Below are positions 14,565-23,469 of a DNA stretch of 26,079 nt, piece after piece. The notes under the pieces are model-generated. The model had not been told where the DNA came from and made no database searches. It saw nothing but the letters and a program-made list of their open reading frames with translations. The DNA is from Marinospirillum sp. Lineage in GTDB: Bacteria > Pseudomonadota > Gammaproteobacteria > Pseudomonadales > Halomonadaceae. Location of the stretch: contig SKOQ01000175.1 in assembly GCA_007119985.1 (NCBI GenBank), positions 1 to 26,079 of the forward strand, read 5' to 3'. Numbering within the stretch: the first letter of the stretch is position 1; each line of letters starts with the position of its first letter. The position numbers and the translations under genes were made by a program.

Positions 14565-15416
14565 ATGCATATCGATTTTTCTCTGGTGCTGGTGCTGGCG
14601 ACCTTGTTCAGCGGGGTTGTCTGGGCGCTCGACCGTTGGGTGTTGCGTCGTCAACGTGCTGCGGTGCAGGCAGAGGGTAAAAAGGCAGAGCCAGGTTTGG
14701 TTGTGGAATACTCCGTCTCTTTTTTCCCTGTCTTGGCTTTGGTTTTGGTGCTGCGCTCTTTTTTATATGAGCCTTTTCAAATTCCTTCTGGCTCCATGCT
14801 GCCGACACTGAAAATCGGTGATTTCATTCTGGTCAACAAGTACAACTATGGTGTGCGCTTACCGGTCATACACACTGAGGTGATCCCTGTTGGGCGACCT
14901 GAGCTAGGCGATGTGGCCGTGTTTCGTTATCCGCTCGATCCACGTTTGAACTATATCAAGCGGGTTGTCGGTGTGCCGGGAGATCGTATTGCCTACCGGA
15001 ATAAAGAGCTGATCGTCAATGGCGTTCCCGTCCAACGCGAGCTGTTAGAACGCCATCCGCGTGAAGCGCCGAGTGAATGGTTATGGCAAGAGCAGCTCGG
15101 TGAGATCAGCCATCAGGTTTATAATTTTCCTGAGCGCCACTATGACTTCCCTGAAGTTGAGGTGCCAGAAGGTTTTTATCTGGTGATGGGCGATAACCGT
15201 GATCATAGTAATGACAGTCGCTTTTGGTGCGAAGGTCAGCCGCATGCCGAGCAGGGTTGTTTGATCATTCCAGAGTATTTTAACCAGCGTGGCGAGCCTT
15301 TAGTGATGGGCTTTGTGCCTGAAGAGGCCTTGGTCGGCCAAGCCGTGGCGGTATGGATGCACTGGACAGGCTTTTTTAATTTACCAAGCTTCCGTGATGT
15401 GAGGCTGATTAAGTGA
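14565..15416 (+). CDS. lepB: Signal peptidase I (LepB)
   Basis: This inner-membrane serine-lysine protease removes signal peptides from exported proteins. Two hydrophobic N-terminal segments (residues 5-22 and 53-67) are followed by the catalytic blocks. The nucleophile is S77 in PSGSMLPTLKIGDFILV and the general base K132 in YIKRVVGVPGD. MGDNRDHSNDSR is box E. ATG 14565 is chosen with AAGGAAGGA upstream. A GTG at 14538 would be 9 codons earlier without a site. The protein of 283 residues matches Pseudomonas LepB in length. Confidence 0.96.
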   Translation: MHIDFSLVLVLATLFSGVVWALDRWVLRRQRAAVQAEGKKAEPGLVVEYSVSFFPVLALVLVLRSFLYEPFQIPSGSMLPTLKIGDFILVNKYNYGVRLPVIHTEVIPVGRPELGDVAVFRYPLDPRLNYIKRVVGVPGDRIAYRNKELIVNGVPVQRELLERHPREAPSEWLWQEQLGEISHQVYNFPERHYDFPEVEVPEGFYLVMGDNRDHSNDSRFWCEGQPHAEQGCLIIPEYFNQRGEPLVMGFVPEEALVGQAVAVWMHWTGFFNLPSFRDVRLIK

Positions 15417-15423
15417 GTGCTTT

Positions 15424-16101
15424 GTGAGACAAAATTTGACCGCTTTAACCAGAAGCCTTGGACATGAATTTCATGATCTCAATCTACTGGAGCTGGCGCT
15501 CACCCATCGTAGCTATGGGCAGCACAACAACGAGCGCCTTGAGTTTTTGGGCGATTCCATTGTGAACTTTATTATCGCTGAGGATCTTTTTCATCGTTTT
15601 CCTCAGGCGCGTGAAGGCCAGCTATCACGCCTGCGTGCCCGTCAGGTGAAGGGGGCAACCCTGGCTGAAGTGGCGCGTGAATTTGCCATTAGTGATTACC
15701 TGCGTATGGGATCGGGTGAACTCAAAAGTGGTGGCTATCGTCGTGATTCGATTCTGGCTGATGCACTGGAGGCCATTATTGGAGCCATTTACTTGGATGC
15801 GGGTATGGATGTGGCACGTGAACGCGTGCGCAGCTGGTTTCAAACCCGTTTAGAGCAGATGTCTTTGGATGATACTCAAAAAGATCCCAAAACCCGCTTG
15901 CAGGAATTTCTCCAGTCTCGCCAGCGCCCTCTACCTCGCTATGATGTGATTCAAGTCGAAGGTGAAGCCCACGCGCAGATGTTCACTGTTGAATGTTGTA
16001 TTGATGAACTGAATTACCGCCCACTTGGGGTGGGATCTAGCCGCCGCATCGCCGAACAAGAAGCGGCTCAAAAAGCTTTACAGGCCCTGGAGGTCAAATG
16101 A
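15424..16101 (+). CDS. rnc: Ribonuclease III
   Basis: RNase III cuts double-stranded RNA, including the rRNA precursor. The protein of 225 residues has the signature NERLEFLGDS (E40, D44) and the second metal-binding block DALEAIIGAIYLDAG (D113, E116). A double-stranded RNA-binding domain (about 155-222) ends SSRRIAEQEAAQKAL. The start is GTG 15424, with a weak ribosome binding site, 8 bases after lepB. Its stop shares an ATGA with era. In E. coli RNase III cleaves the rnc leader to limit its own expression; no such stem was looked for here. Confidence 0.95.
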   Translation: MRQNLTALTRSLGHEFHDLNLLELALTHRSYGQHNNERLEFLGDSIVNFIIAEDLFHRFPQAREGQLSRLRARQVKGATLAEVAREFAISDYLRMGSGELKSGGYRRDSILADALEAIIGAIYLDAGMDVARERVRSWFQTRLEQMSLDDTQKDPKTRLQEFLQSRQRPLPRYDVIQVEGEAHAQMFTVECCIDELNYRPLGVGSSRRIAEQEAAQKALQALEVK

Positions 16102-17009
16102 CAAGCCAAGCAACACGTTGTGGCTACATCGCCTTGGTTGGTCGCCCGAATGTGGGTAAATCAACCTTAATGAACCGTATTTTGGGTCAAAAGGTGAGTA
16201 TTACCTGCAAAAAGCCGCAAACCACGCGGCATCAGATTCTCGGGATCGTCACTGAAGGCCAGACGCAGGCCATTTATGTGGATACGCCAGGGATGCATCT
16301 GGCGCAGGGTAATCGTGATAAAGCCATTAACCACTATATGAACGAGGCCGCGGCTCAAGCGCTGCGTGGCGTCGATCTGGTGGTGTTTTTGATCGATCGT
16401 ACTAAATGGACAGAAGAAGACGAGCTGGTATTGAAGCGCTTAGAGCATGTCAGCTGCCCAGTGATTTTGGTTATTAACAAGGTGGATTGGCTTGAAGATA
16501 AAAATAGCCTGCTACCTTTTATTGAAGAAGTCAGCCAAAAGCGCCAATTCCAAGCGATTTTCCCGATTTCAGCCAAGCAGGGCACCCAGGTGAATGAGCT
16601 GGTCGAAACGCTCGAAAGCCTGCTGCCAGAAGGGCCTTACTTCTTCCCTGAAGACCAGATCACTGATCGTAGCGCGCGCTTTTTAGCGGCTGAGCTGATT
16701 CGCGAGAAGATCATGCGTCAGCTGGGCGAAGAGCTGCCCTATGCGGTGACAGTGGAAATCGAGCGCTTTAAGCAAGAAGGCCCAACGCTGCATATTCATG
16801 GTTTGATTCTGGTTGAGCGTGATGGCCAGAAAAAAATCTTGATTGGCGAAAAAGGCAGCCAGCTGAAAAGCATTGGCCGGGATGCGCGCCTTGATATGGA
16901 AAAAGTCTTTGAAAGCAAGGTGATGCTCAACCTTTGGGTCAAGGTGAAAAGCAACTGGTCAGATGATGACCGTGCTTTAAAGAGCCTTGGTTATACAGGG
17001 TTGGATTAA
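16098..17009 (+). CDS. era: GTPase Era, 16S rRNA maturation
   Basis: Era binds the 3' end of 16S rRNA and assists 30S assembly. The protein has 303 residues. G1 is GRPNVGKS at residues 15-22, then the switch region TTRHQILGI, DTPGMH (G3) and NKVDW (G4). The C-terminal KH domain contains ILIGEKGSQLKSIGRDARLDME. It starts inside the rnc stop (ATGA), suggesting translational coupling, and is followed by recO after 11 bases. The rnc-era-recO-pdxJ order is highly conserved in gammaproteobacteria. Confidence 0.97.
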   Translation: MTSQATRCGYIALVGRPNVGKSTLMNRILGQKVSITCKKPQTTRHQILGIVTEGQTQAIYVDTPGMHLAQGNRDKAINHYMNEAAAQALRGVDLVVFLIDRTKWTEEDELVLKRLEHVSCPVILVINKVDWLEDKNSLLPFIEEVSQKRQFQAIFPISAKQGTQVNELVETLESLLPEGPYFFPEDQITDRSARFLAAELIREKIMRQLGEELPYAVTVEIERFKQEGPTLHIHGLILVERDGQKKILIGEKGSQLKSIGRDARLDMEKVFESKVMLNLWVKVKSNWSDDDRALKSLGYTGLD

Positions 17010-17020
17010 CCGCTTCGGCC

Positions 17021-17830
17021 ATGGCCCTCTCCTCTGCGGCAACGCCTCTTGATGCAGCTTGGCTGCTGCATCAGCGCCCTTATCGAGAAACCAGTGCTTT
17101 GGCCTGGTTTTTGACTTTGGATCAAGGGCGTCTTGATCTGGTGGTGCGCGGTGTGCGCAGCCGCCAAAGCCGTTATCGCGCGCTGCTGCAGCCTTTTACT
17201 CCGCTTAATGTCAGTTGGCGGGGGCGGGGGCAGCTGAAAAATCTCCAGCTCCTTGAATCTTCAGGCTCGCCCTTGTGGTTTCATGGCGAGCCTTTAGTGT
17301 GCGCCCTGTATGCCAATGAGCTGCTGAGCCGCTTGCTGCCTGCAGAGCTGCCTTGTCCTGCCGTCTTTCGTGAGTATTCTTTACTCCTCTATTTGCTCAA
17401 AGATGCTGAGCAGCGCGAGCCAGCTTTAAGACGCCTTGAACTGGCGCTCTTGGCCTTTTTGGATCAAGAGTTGCCGCAGACCGACCTGTATGGCCAGCCT
17501 TTGGTGGCTGAGGCCCATTATGCTTGGGCGCATGATCGTGGTTGGCAGCCAGTGCATGCTGAGTCGGCCTCGCTCTCTCAGCTGGTGCTGGATGGTGCGA
17601 GTCTTTTGGCCATGCTGGGGGATGATTGGCGGGCTTTAGCAACACGTCATGCTGCAAAAAAATGGACGCGCTGGCGTTTGCAACCTTTGTTAGGCTCGCG
17701 TCCGCTTCAGAGTCGCGCGCTATTTTATCAACTCGCCACCTCCTCGGGGCGTGCAGCACCGGCCGCATCGATCAGTGAGGATGGAGAAACAAACCGTTAT
17801 TCTGCGCCTTCTTCAGAGAGGCCTTGTTAA
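17021..17830 (+). CDS. recO: DNA repair protein RecO
   Basis: RecO loads RecA on SSB-covered DNA with RecR. The protein has 269 residues. The N-terminal OB fold starts AWLLHQRPYRETSALAWFL, the RecO signature, and continues with QGRLDLVVRGVRSRQSRYRALLQPF. The helical C-terminal part contains CALYANELLSRLL. The four-cysteine zinc site found in some RecO proteins is absent, as in E. coli. The last 30 residues are Ser/Ala-rich and not conserved. The start ATG 17021 has a weak ribosome binding site, so coupling to era is likely. Confidence 0.93.
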   Translation: MALSSAATPLDAAWLLHQRPYRETSALAWFLTLDQGRLDLVVRGVRSRQSRYRALLQPFTPLNVSWRGRGQLKNLQLLESSGSPLWFHGEPLVCALYANELLSRLLPAELPCPAVFREYSLLLYLLKDAEQREPALRRLELALLAFLDQELPQTDLYGQPLVAEAHYAWAHDRGWQPVHAESASLSQLVLDGASLLAMLGDDWRALATRHAAKKWTRWRLQPLLGSRPLQSRALFYQLATSSGRAAPAASISEDGETNRYSAPSSERPC

Positions 17831-17843
17831 AGGGAGTGGGTTT

Positions 17844-18575
17844 ATGCACAACAAGTCTGCCCTACTGGGTGTCAATATTGATCATATCGCGACACTGCGC
17901 CAAGCACGTGGCACGCGCTACCCTGATCCCGTTTTTGCCGCACAGATCGCAGAGCAGGCGGGCGCGGATGGCATTACGCTGCATTTGCGTGAGGATCGGC
18001 GTCATATTCAGGAAAGAGATGTCGAGCTGATTCAGCAGGTGCTGCAAACGCGGATGAACTTTGAAATGGCGATCACGCCTTTTATGCTCAATTATGCGGA
18101 GCAACTGCGTCCTGAGCAGGTGTGCCTGGTGCCTGAAAAGCGCGAAGAACTGACCACCGAAGGCGGCCTTGATGTGATCAGCCAGCTGGATGCGGTGCGC
18201 GCAGCTTGCACGCGCTTGCAACAGGTGGGCTCAGAAGTGTCTTTGTTTATTGATCCTGATCCTGCGCAGATTGAAGCTGCGGTCGCTGCAGGTGCACCTG
18301 TTATCGAGCTGCACACTGGCGCTTATGCTGAAGCCAGTGGTGCCACCCAGCAGCAGGAATATCAGCGTCTGCGAGAGGCGGCCCGCTTTGCCCACCAGAA
18401 GGGCCTGATCGTCAATGCTGGGCATGGTTTGCATTATCACAATGTTCAACCCATCGCGGCCCTGCCTGAAATACATGAGTTGAATATCGGGCATGGTTTG
18501 ATCGCGCACGCCCTGTTTGTTGGCTTGGCAGCGGCGGTCAAAGAGATGAAGAAGTTGATCCTTGATGCGCGCTAA
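17844..18575 (+). CDS. pdxJ: Pyridoxine 5'-phosphate synthase
   Basis: PdxJ condenses 3-amino-1-hydroxyacetone phosphate with deoxyxylulose 5-phosphate to form pyridoxine 5'-phosphate. The protein of 243 residues (the same length as in E. coli) shows LGVNIDHIATLRQARGT, then ADGITLHLREDRRHI, VCLVPEKREELTTEGGLDV and ELHTGAYA. INIGHG-like ELNIGHGLIAHA occurs near the end. ATG 17844 is selected with AGGGAG upstream; an earlier in-frame ATG inside recO is ignored. In many relatives acpS follows directly, but here ampG-like does, and acpS begins 7.2 kb later. Confidence 0.97.
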   Translation: MHNKSALLGVNIDHIATLRQARGTRYPDPVFAAQIAEQAGADGITLHLREDRRHIQERDVELIQQVLQTRMNFEMAITPFMLNYAEQLRPEQVCLVPEKREELTTEGGLDVISQLDAVRAACTRLQQVGSEVSLFIDPDPAQIEAAVAAGAPVIELHTGAYAEASGATQQQEYQRLREAARFAHQKGLIVNAGHGLHYHNVQPIAALPEIHELNIGHGLIAHALFVGLAAAVKEMKKLILDAR

Positions 18576-18600
18576 CGTCGCGTTCGCCTGAGATGAAGCG

Positions 18601-19956
18601 ATGATCGCCTTGCAGCGTTGGATCGCCCCTTATCTGGATCGACGCATGTTGATCCTGCTATTACTGGGCTTCGCCAGTGGCCTGCCTGCGCCGCTGGTGT
18701 TCTCTAATCTCTCTCTGTGGCTGAGGGAAGTTGGCGTATCGCGCACAGAAATCGGCCTCTTTGCCTTGGCTGCCACGCCTTATGCGATCAATTTTCTCTG
18801 GGCTCCAGTGTTGGATCGTGTGGCCTTACCTTGGCTGACGGCACGCTTTGGTCGGCGGCGTGGCTGGGGGCTGCTCATCCAAGCGCTGCTGATTGTCGCC
18901 TTGTTGCTGCTTTCCCTGGCCAAGCCAGAGCAAAACTTAGCCTGGATGGCGCTGGCAGTGCTCTTTGTGACTTTCTTATCGGCGACGCAAGATATCGTGA
19001 TTGATGCTTATCGGGTCGAAATTCTTGAACCGCATCAGTACGGTGCAGGTTCAGCGATGGCGGTCTGGGGCTGGCATCTTGGCGGTACCCTGGTTGGGGC
19101 GGCTGGCGGCCTTTATTTGGCGGCGCATTTTGGCTGGCAGCTGGCTTACCAACTCTTGGCGTTGAGCGTGCTGATCGGGATGGTGACGCTTGTACTGAGT
19201 CCTGAGCCTCGCGTGCAACAGGTGATTCTTGAAGAAGACGCACAGCAGCGTGCCCGGGTGGCGGGCTGGTCTTGGCTTCCTCAGGGAGTCAGGCTTTTTT
19301 TGACGCCACTTTATGTCAATCTGGTTGCACCCTTTGCTGAGTTTACTCGGCGGCGCGGTTGGTTGTGGATTTTGGCGTTTATCTTTATCTTTAAGCTCGG
19401 CGATGCCCTGTTGGGTCGCATGGCCAATGTTTTTTATGGTGATCTGGGATTTTCACTGATTGAAATTGCCCATGTCGCCAAGGTGTATGGTTTGGCCGCG
19501 ATGCTGCTTGGTGTAGTTTTGGGCGGTGTTTTGGTGGCGCGAGTCGGTATTTTAAAAGCCCTGTTTATTTCGGGTTTAGCCACAGCGACCACCAATCTGA
19601 CTTATAGCCTGCTGGCCTACTCGGGCCAATCCAGCCTTGTCTTTGCTACGGCGGTGATCGCAGATAATCTGACTTCTGGATTGGTGACAGTGGCCTTTGT
19701 GGCCTACCTCTCTAGTTTGTGTAATCTTGCCTATACCGCGAGCCAGTATGCCATGCTGGCTTCCTTAGGTAATTTGGCAAGAATTTGGTTTTCTGCATCC
19801 AGTGGCTGGATGGTCGATCAACTGGACGGAGATTGGATGGTGTTTTTTATCCTCACCGCGTTGATTGCACTGCTGGGTTTACCCTTATTGTGGGTCTTAA
19901 TGCGTTATTTTCCCATAGAATCGCAGCCGGATCGGGTGCGGGAAGAACAAGAATAG
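18601..19956 (+). CDS. AmpG-like MFS transporter (muropeptide permease family)
   Basis: The protein has 451 residues and about 12 predicted transmembrane helices. The AmpG family pattern is visible: LGFASGLPAPLVFSNLSLWL near residue 22, then an IGLFALAATPYAINFLWAPVLDR segment and FGRRRGWGLLIQ. TQDIVIDAYRVEILEPHQYGAGSA also fits AmpG. AmpG imports GlcNAc-anhydro-muropeptides for cell-wall recycling, and substrate identity is inferred here. A basic-acidic tail ends the protein. The gene is 25 bases after pdxJ and 10 bases before the unknown 643-residue gene, so the two are likely cotranscribed. Confidence 0.85.
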   Translation: MIALQRWIAPYLDRRMLILLLLGFASGLPAPLVFSNLSLWLREVGVSRTEIGLFALAATPYAINFLWAPVLDRVALPWLTARFGRRRGWGLLIQALLIVALLLLSLAKPEQNLAWMALAVLFVTFLSATQDIVIDAYRVEILEPHQYGAGSAMAVWGWHLGGTLVGAAGGLYLAAHFGWQLAYQLLALSVLIGMVTLVLSPEPRVQQVILEEDAQQRARVAGWSWLPQGVRLFLTPLYVNLVAPFAEFTRRRGWLWILAFIFIFKLGDALLGRMANVFYGDLGFSLIEIAHVAKVYGLAAMLLGVVLGGVLVARVGILKALFISGLATATTNLTYSLLAYSGQSSLVFATAVIADNLTSGLVTVAFVAYLSSLCNLAYTASQYAMLASLGNLARIWFSASSGWMVDQLDGDWMVFFILTALIALLGLPLLWVLMRYFPIESQPDRVREEQE

Positions 19957-19966
19957 GAAGGTCTTC

Positions 19967-21898
19967 ATGGGCTTTTTGAGCTGGTTGCGCCACCTAGCAA
20001 GCCAGTGGCGGAAAAAGAAAAAAGAGCGTGCGGCGCAACGTGCACGTGTCTCTTTGGATCGTGAAGGTAACGAGAAAAGAGAGAGATTTCAGCGTATTGT
20101 GCATTCGACGCACTGGACGCGCAGTCTTTTGTATATCGTTTGGACAGCGGGGCCGGTGACGCTAATGGGCCTTTTTGGTGGCTATTACATTGCTTTTGGT
20201 CGTCCACCCCCCGCACAAAACATGCTCTACTTTTTTATCTTTTCTCTGCTGTCGGGCACCATCGCTTTTTTTGCCAAGATTTTGTACGACGTGGTGCAAG
20301 GCCATGTCAAAGAGCAGGATGAGCTGGATATGAGCGAGGCTGTGGATAAGCTCGCAGACTTGATTTTAGCGGTCAATGATTTGATCGTCGGCAGTTTCGA
20401 AGAAGGTGAAGCTCGCCAGCGTGAAGCCGCTCTGCAGCTCTTGCGTCGTGTCGATCTGACTCCGGATGGGGTGGCTTTTGCAGCTCAAGAGCTGACAGGC
20501 GATAGCGAGTTGGCCAAGATTCTTGGACGGATTGATACCTACCGCCGCGCTGGGCTCTATTCGCGTGTTCGTGATTTGAACCGCCAGTATCGAGAAAGGA
20601 TTGAAACCGCTTTAGAGTGGCTGCAAGCCGTTTCACCTCAGGCGGTCACGGTGCTGCGCGAGCGCTTTAGTGGTGAGCCACCGCAGCTTGAGCGCGGTGT
20701 GCCGCGTGATGAGTATTTTATCGAGCGCGTCTTGGCGGCCATTGAAGAAGACAACCTGTTCTTGATGACCTTGCAAGACGTCGAAGAAATGCTGATTCTG
20801 GCCTTTGAACTGATCAATGGTCGCGAAATCCCGATGCTGATTTTTAACTATTCAGGTCAATGGAAACTCGCTCGCGCCTTAGATCAACTGGAAGAAAAAC
20901 GCAGTCATTATCGCATTGCGCAGGCCAGCGGGAGCAATCGACTTCGCGCCCTAGCCAGTTTTTTGGTGGAAACGGACGAAGCCACTCACGAGCAGCTGCC
21001 GAACGGCCTTGCGGCACAAGAGTTAGTGGCTCGGGTGGAGGCGATTCTGGATCAGCTCGCGAAGGAGGTTTCTGAGCTGGTGCAAGGCGTGCGCTACTAT
21101 GGTGTGCCGATGAGCAGCCAGCTGCGAGCCAAGGTGGATGTGTTGGCCCGCTCTTTGGCCTTGTATAAAGCCGCTCGCCAAGGCTATCAACAGTTAGGTA
21201 AGGCGCATGTGGCCTTGCTGGAAGCCTCCGAAGAGTGGAATAAACTGGCGCATCGCTTTGGTGATGATGCCAGTCAGCTCCAGCTGGGACCGGGGCGTCG
21301 TGGTTTGCGGATCCTTGAGAAGATGGTTTGGTTGACGGAAGAAGAAAAGCTCGCCGTGTGCCAGCATCTGGTGGCCTACCTGCAAGGTGAAGAATTAGAA
21401 AAACGAGGGCGGCGTTTCTTTACCCGTCGAGATGGGCGCTTAAGGCCGCTGACGCTGGAAGGTGCGCGTCAACTGGCGGTTGAGGTTGCACTGGCACTTG
21501 AGCCTTATATCCATCTCAGTCGTCCGGCGGTACAGCGAGGACTCAATGCCTCGAATGCCACCTACTTGGGTGGATTAGAACCCAATATGAGTGCAGCAGA
21601 AAAAGCTGCTTTGGGCAGTGCGATGGCGAAAGAAGTCCAGCAGGATATGGGGCAGGCTGCTGAACGCCTCGCCTTGGCTTTAGTCAAGCACTATCGTGTT
21701 GATTTAACTGAAGAAGCACGTGAGTTTCTCGTCGAGGCCTATGGTGCTCGCCCCCAAACTCTGGAGCTGCTGGCCAACCACGAGCCGAACTCAGGCAATG
21801 GTCCGGTTAGCTTCTTGAGCCTCAGGCCGCCGATGGTGGCGGCACCCAAGCGAGAATGGTATCGCGCGTTGATTAAAGCACGTCAGGTCTTAAGTTAA
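19967..21898 (+). CDS. Unrecognised 643-residue membrane-anchored protein
   Basis: I do not recognise a family. A very basic N-terminus (RKKKKERAAQRAR) is followed by two transmembrane helices at about residues 54-77 and 86-106. The rest is a long soluble region of about 535 residues, largely helical, rich in Glu, Arg, Leu and Ala, and with several heptad-like stretches. No enzymatic motif was seen. Segments such as LEPYIHLSRPAVQRGLN and GRRGLRILEKMVWLTEEEK are not signatures I know. The two closely spaced helices imply that both ends are in the cytoplasm, judged by positive charge before TM1. The start ATG 19967 has AGGAAGG upstream. It follows ampG-like by 10 bases and precedes panE by 17. 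Confidence 0.9.
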   Translation: MGFLSWLRHLASQWRKKKKERAAQRARVSLDREGNEKRERFQRIVHSTHWTRSLLYIVWTAGPVTLMGLFGGYYIAFGRPPPAQNMLYFFIFSLLSGTIAFFAKILYDVVQGHVKEQDELDMSEAVDKLADLILAVNDLIVGSFEEGEARQREAALQLLRRVDLTPDGVAFAAQELTGDSELAKILGRIDTYRRAGLYSRVRDLNRQYRERIETALEWLQAVSPQAVTVLRERFSGEPPQLERGVPRDEYFIERVLAAIEEDNLFLMTLQDVEEMLILAFELINGREIPMLIFNYSGQWKLARALDQLEEKRSHYRIAQASGSNRLRALASFLVETDEATHEQLPNGLAAQELVARVEAILDQLAKEVSELVQGVRYYGVPMSSQLRAKVDVLARSLALYKAARQGYQQLGKAHVALLEASEEWNKLAHRFGDDASQLQLGPGRRGLRILEKMVWLTEEEKLAVCQHLVAYLQGEELEKRGRRFFTRRDGRLRPLTLEGARQLAVEVALALEPYIHLSRPAVQRGLNASNATYLGGLEPNMSAAEKAALGSAMAKEVQQDMGQAAERLALALVKHYRVDLTEEAREFLVEAYGARPQTLELLANHEPNSGNGPVSFLSLRPPMVAAPKREWYRALIKARQVLS

Positions 21899-21915
21899 CT
21901 CTTGCGAGGTTAAGA

Positions 21916-22848
21916 ATGAGTGAAGCAGCGGTTTTTGTATTAGGTGCTGGAAGCCTCGGTCTGCTCTATGCCAGCAAGCTGGCGAAGGCGGGTCGGCCAG
22001 TCACTCTATTGGTCAAGCCCTCTCAGGCTCAGGCTCTCAGTCTGGGTGTGAGTCTTAAGGCCTCAGAAGCCAGCCTGCCCAAGCGTGTTTTTATTCGCTT
22101 GATCAGTCAGCCCTATGATGATTTGTTGATTGAGCGATTGATCATCGCGACCAAAGCAGGGCAGGTGGTCTCAGCCCTCTCACCCTGGTGCCAGCACTTG
22201 AGTGCAGATGCGCATATTCTGATGTTGCAAAATGGCCTGGGAAGCCAAGCTCAAGTGGCTGACCTGCTGCTGCCGACACAAACCCTATTGGCAGCTAGTG
22301 TGACCGAAGGTGCTTATAAAGAGGGGGCCGCTTGTGTGGTTCATGCTGCGCGAGGGGAGACCCTGCTGGGGCGTTGGTCTGGACCCGATCAGCAGGCCGA
22401 AGCGACCTGGGTGAGTCGCTTAACCATTGCTGGTTTGCAGGCGCAAGCCGTTGAAGCCATTCGCCCCGTCCTTTGGCATAAGCTGGCCGTGAATGCCGTG
22501 ATTAATCCACTGACGGCCCTGCATCGTGTTCCGAATGGTGCCTTGGCCTCGCGTGAGTTTCAGCCTCAGGTGCAGGCCTTATGTAGTGAGTTGCAGCAGG
22601 TCTTTAAGCGTTTAGGTATTCCTGAACCCGAAGGTGGATTGCAGGGTCGAGTGGAGCAGGTCATCTACTCCACCGCCCAGAATTATTCTTCGATGTATCA
22701 GGATTTACAGGCAGGACGAACCACTGAAATTGATTTCATTACCGGCAGTCTGCTCAAGGCCGCGAAGCCACTCAAGCTCTCACTGGTGCAGCATCAGCAG
22801 CTCTACGAGCAGGTCAAGCAGGCTGAACTTGATTCACTTGTAGGGTGA
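21916..22848 (+). CDS. panE: 2-dehydropantoate 2-reductase (ketopantoate reductase) family protein
   Basis: The family reduces ketopantoate to pantoate with NADPH in pantothenate/CoA synthesis. The protein has 310 residues with an N-terminal Rossmann motif, VLGAGSLGLLYASKLAKAG (residues 8-26). A central LQNGLGS loop and KLAVNAVINPLTAL, containing the catalytic Lys region, follow. YSSMYQDLQAGRTTEID near the end is the conserved C-terminal motif of ApbA/PanE. The gene lies 17 bases downstream of the unknown 643-residue gene. Its end overlaps the convergent rfaH by 35 bases. Paralogues with other substrates exist, so the substrate is not certain. Confidence 0.88.
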   Translation: MSEAAVFVLGAGSLGLLYASKLAKAGRPVTLLVKPSQAQALSLGVSLKASEASLPKRVFIRLISQPYDDLLIERLIIATKAGQVVSALSPWCQHLSADAHILMLQNGLGSQAQVADLLLPTQTLLAASVTEGAYKEGAACVVHAARGETLLGRWSGPDQQAEATWVSRLTIAGLQAQAVEAIRPVLWHKLAVNAVINPLTALHRVPNGALASREFQPQVQALCSELQQVFKRLGIPEPEGGLQGRVEQVIYSTAQNYSSMYQDLQAGRTTEIDFITGSLLKAAKPLKLSLVQHQQLYEQVKQAELDSLVG

Positions 22849-23302
22849 TTCTGTGTTCCTTATCTAGTAGTTGCAGCAGCAGGACAACACGATCCTCTCC
22901 CTTCTTACAGGCCAAAATGGCATCCAGTCCCTGAAAAGGCCCTGTTGTAATACGGAGCTTTTGGCCGGGGGTGTAGAGGCTCTGTGCGGGCGCTTCTTGT
23001 GGCGCTTGTAGCGCATGGATCAAAGCGTCCGGCACTTTCAGCGGCTCCTGCCCAAAACTCAGTATTTTGAGTACCCCACGGGTAGAGCGAATGGGCCGCC
23101 AGTTATCCTCAATGCGGCAAAGGTGAATAAAGATATAGTAGGGAAACAGCGGCTCTTCCTGATAGGTCAGGCGTCCACGCTTGACCTTTTCAACCTGCAC
23201 TGTTGGATGAAACACCGCATAGCCCTGAGCTTGTAAATGCGCGATGGCCCGAAATGACTCTTTCGCCTTGCATTGAATGGCGTACCAGCTGCGTTGGCTC
23301 AT
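22814..23302 (-). CDS. rfaH: RfaH, NusG-like transcription antitermination factor
   Basis: RfaH binds RNA polymerase paused at ops elements and enables expression of long LPS, capsule and other operons. The protein has 162 residues. The NGN domain starts SWYAIQCKAKESFRAIAHL and contains VFHPTVQVEKVKRG and PLFPYYIFIHL. The C-terminal KOW segment begins YTPGQKLRITTGPFQGLDAI. AAGGAG precedes the ATG. RfaH, rather than NusG, is supported by Y-A-I-Q-C and the spacing of the LFPYYIF segment. No ops element was found in the window. Confidence 0.87.
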   Translation of the reverse strand: MSQRSWYAIQCKAKESFRAIAHLQAQGYAVFHPTVQVEKVKRGRLTYQEEPLFPYYIFIHLCRIEDNWRPIRSTRGVLKILSFGQEPLKVPDALIHALQAPQEAPAQSLYTPGQKLRITTGPFQGLDAILACKKGEDRVVLLLQLLDKEHRITLQVNQVQPA

Positions 23303-23469
23303 AGGATCTCCTTATAGCTTTGCGCGACACCTTATCGATTCATCTCCTTTTAAGCAAGTGCTGATCTATGCCGTGGCTGCAGTGCTTTGCGTCATCTGAA
23401 CGTCAAGATTTGTTGATCAGTTTGTCACCTCTGCAGGCCACTCTGCTAAAAAAGCTAGGAGAGGTGAGT

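Noticed and set aside
17021..17830. RecO without a four-cysteine zinc site, considered as a defect
   Set aside because: Gammaproteobacterial RecO proteins such as that of E. coli also lack the canonical zinc site, so this is normal.
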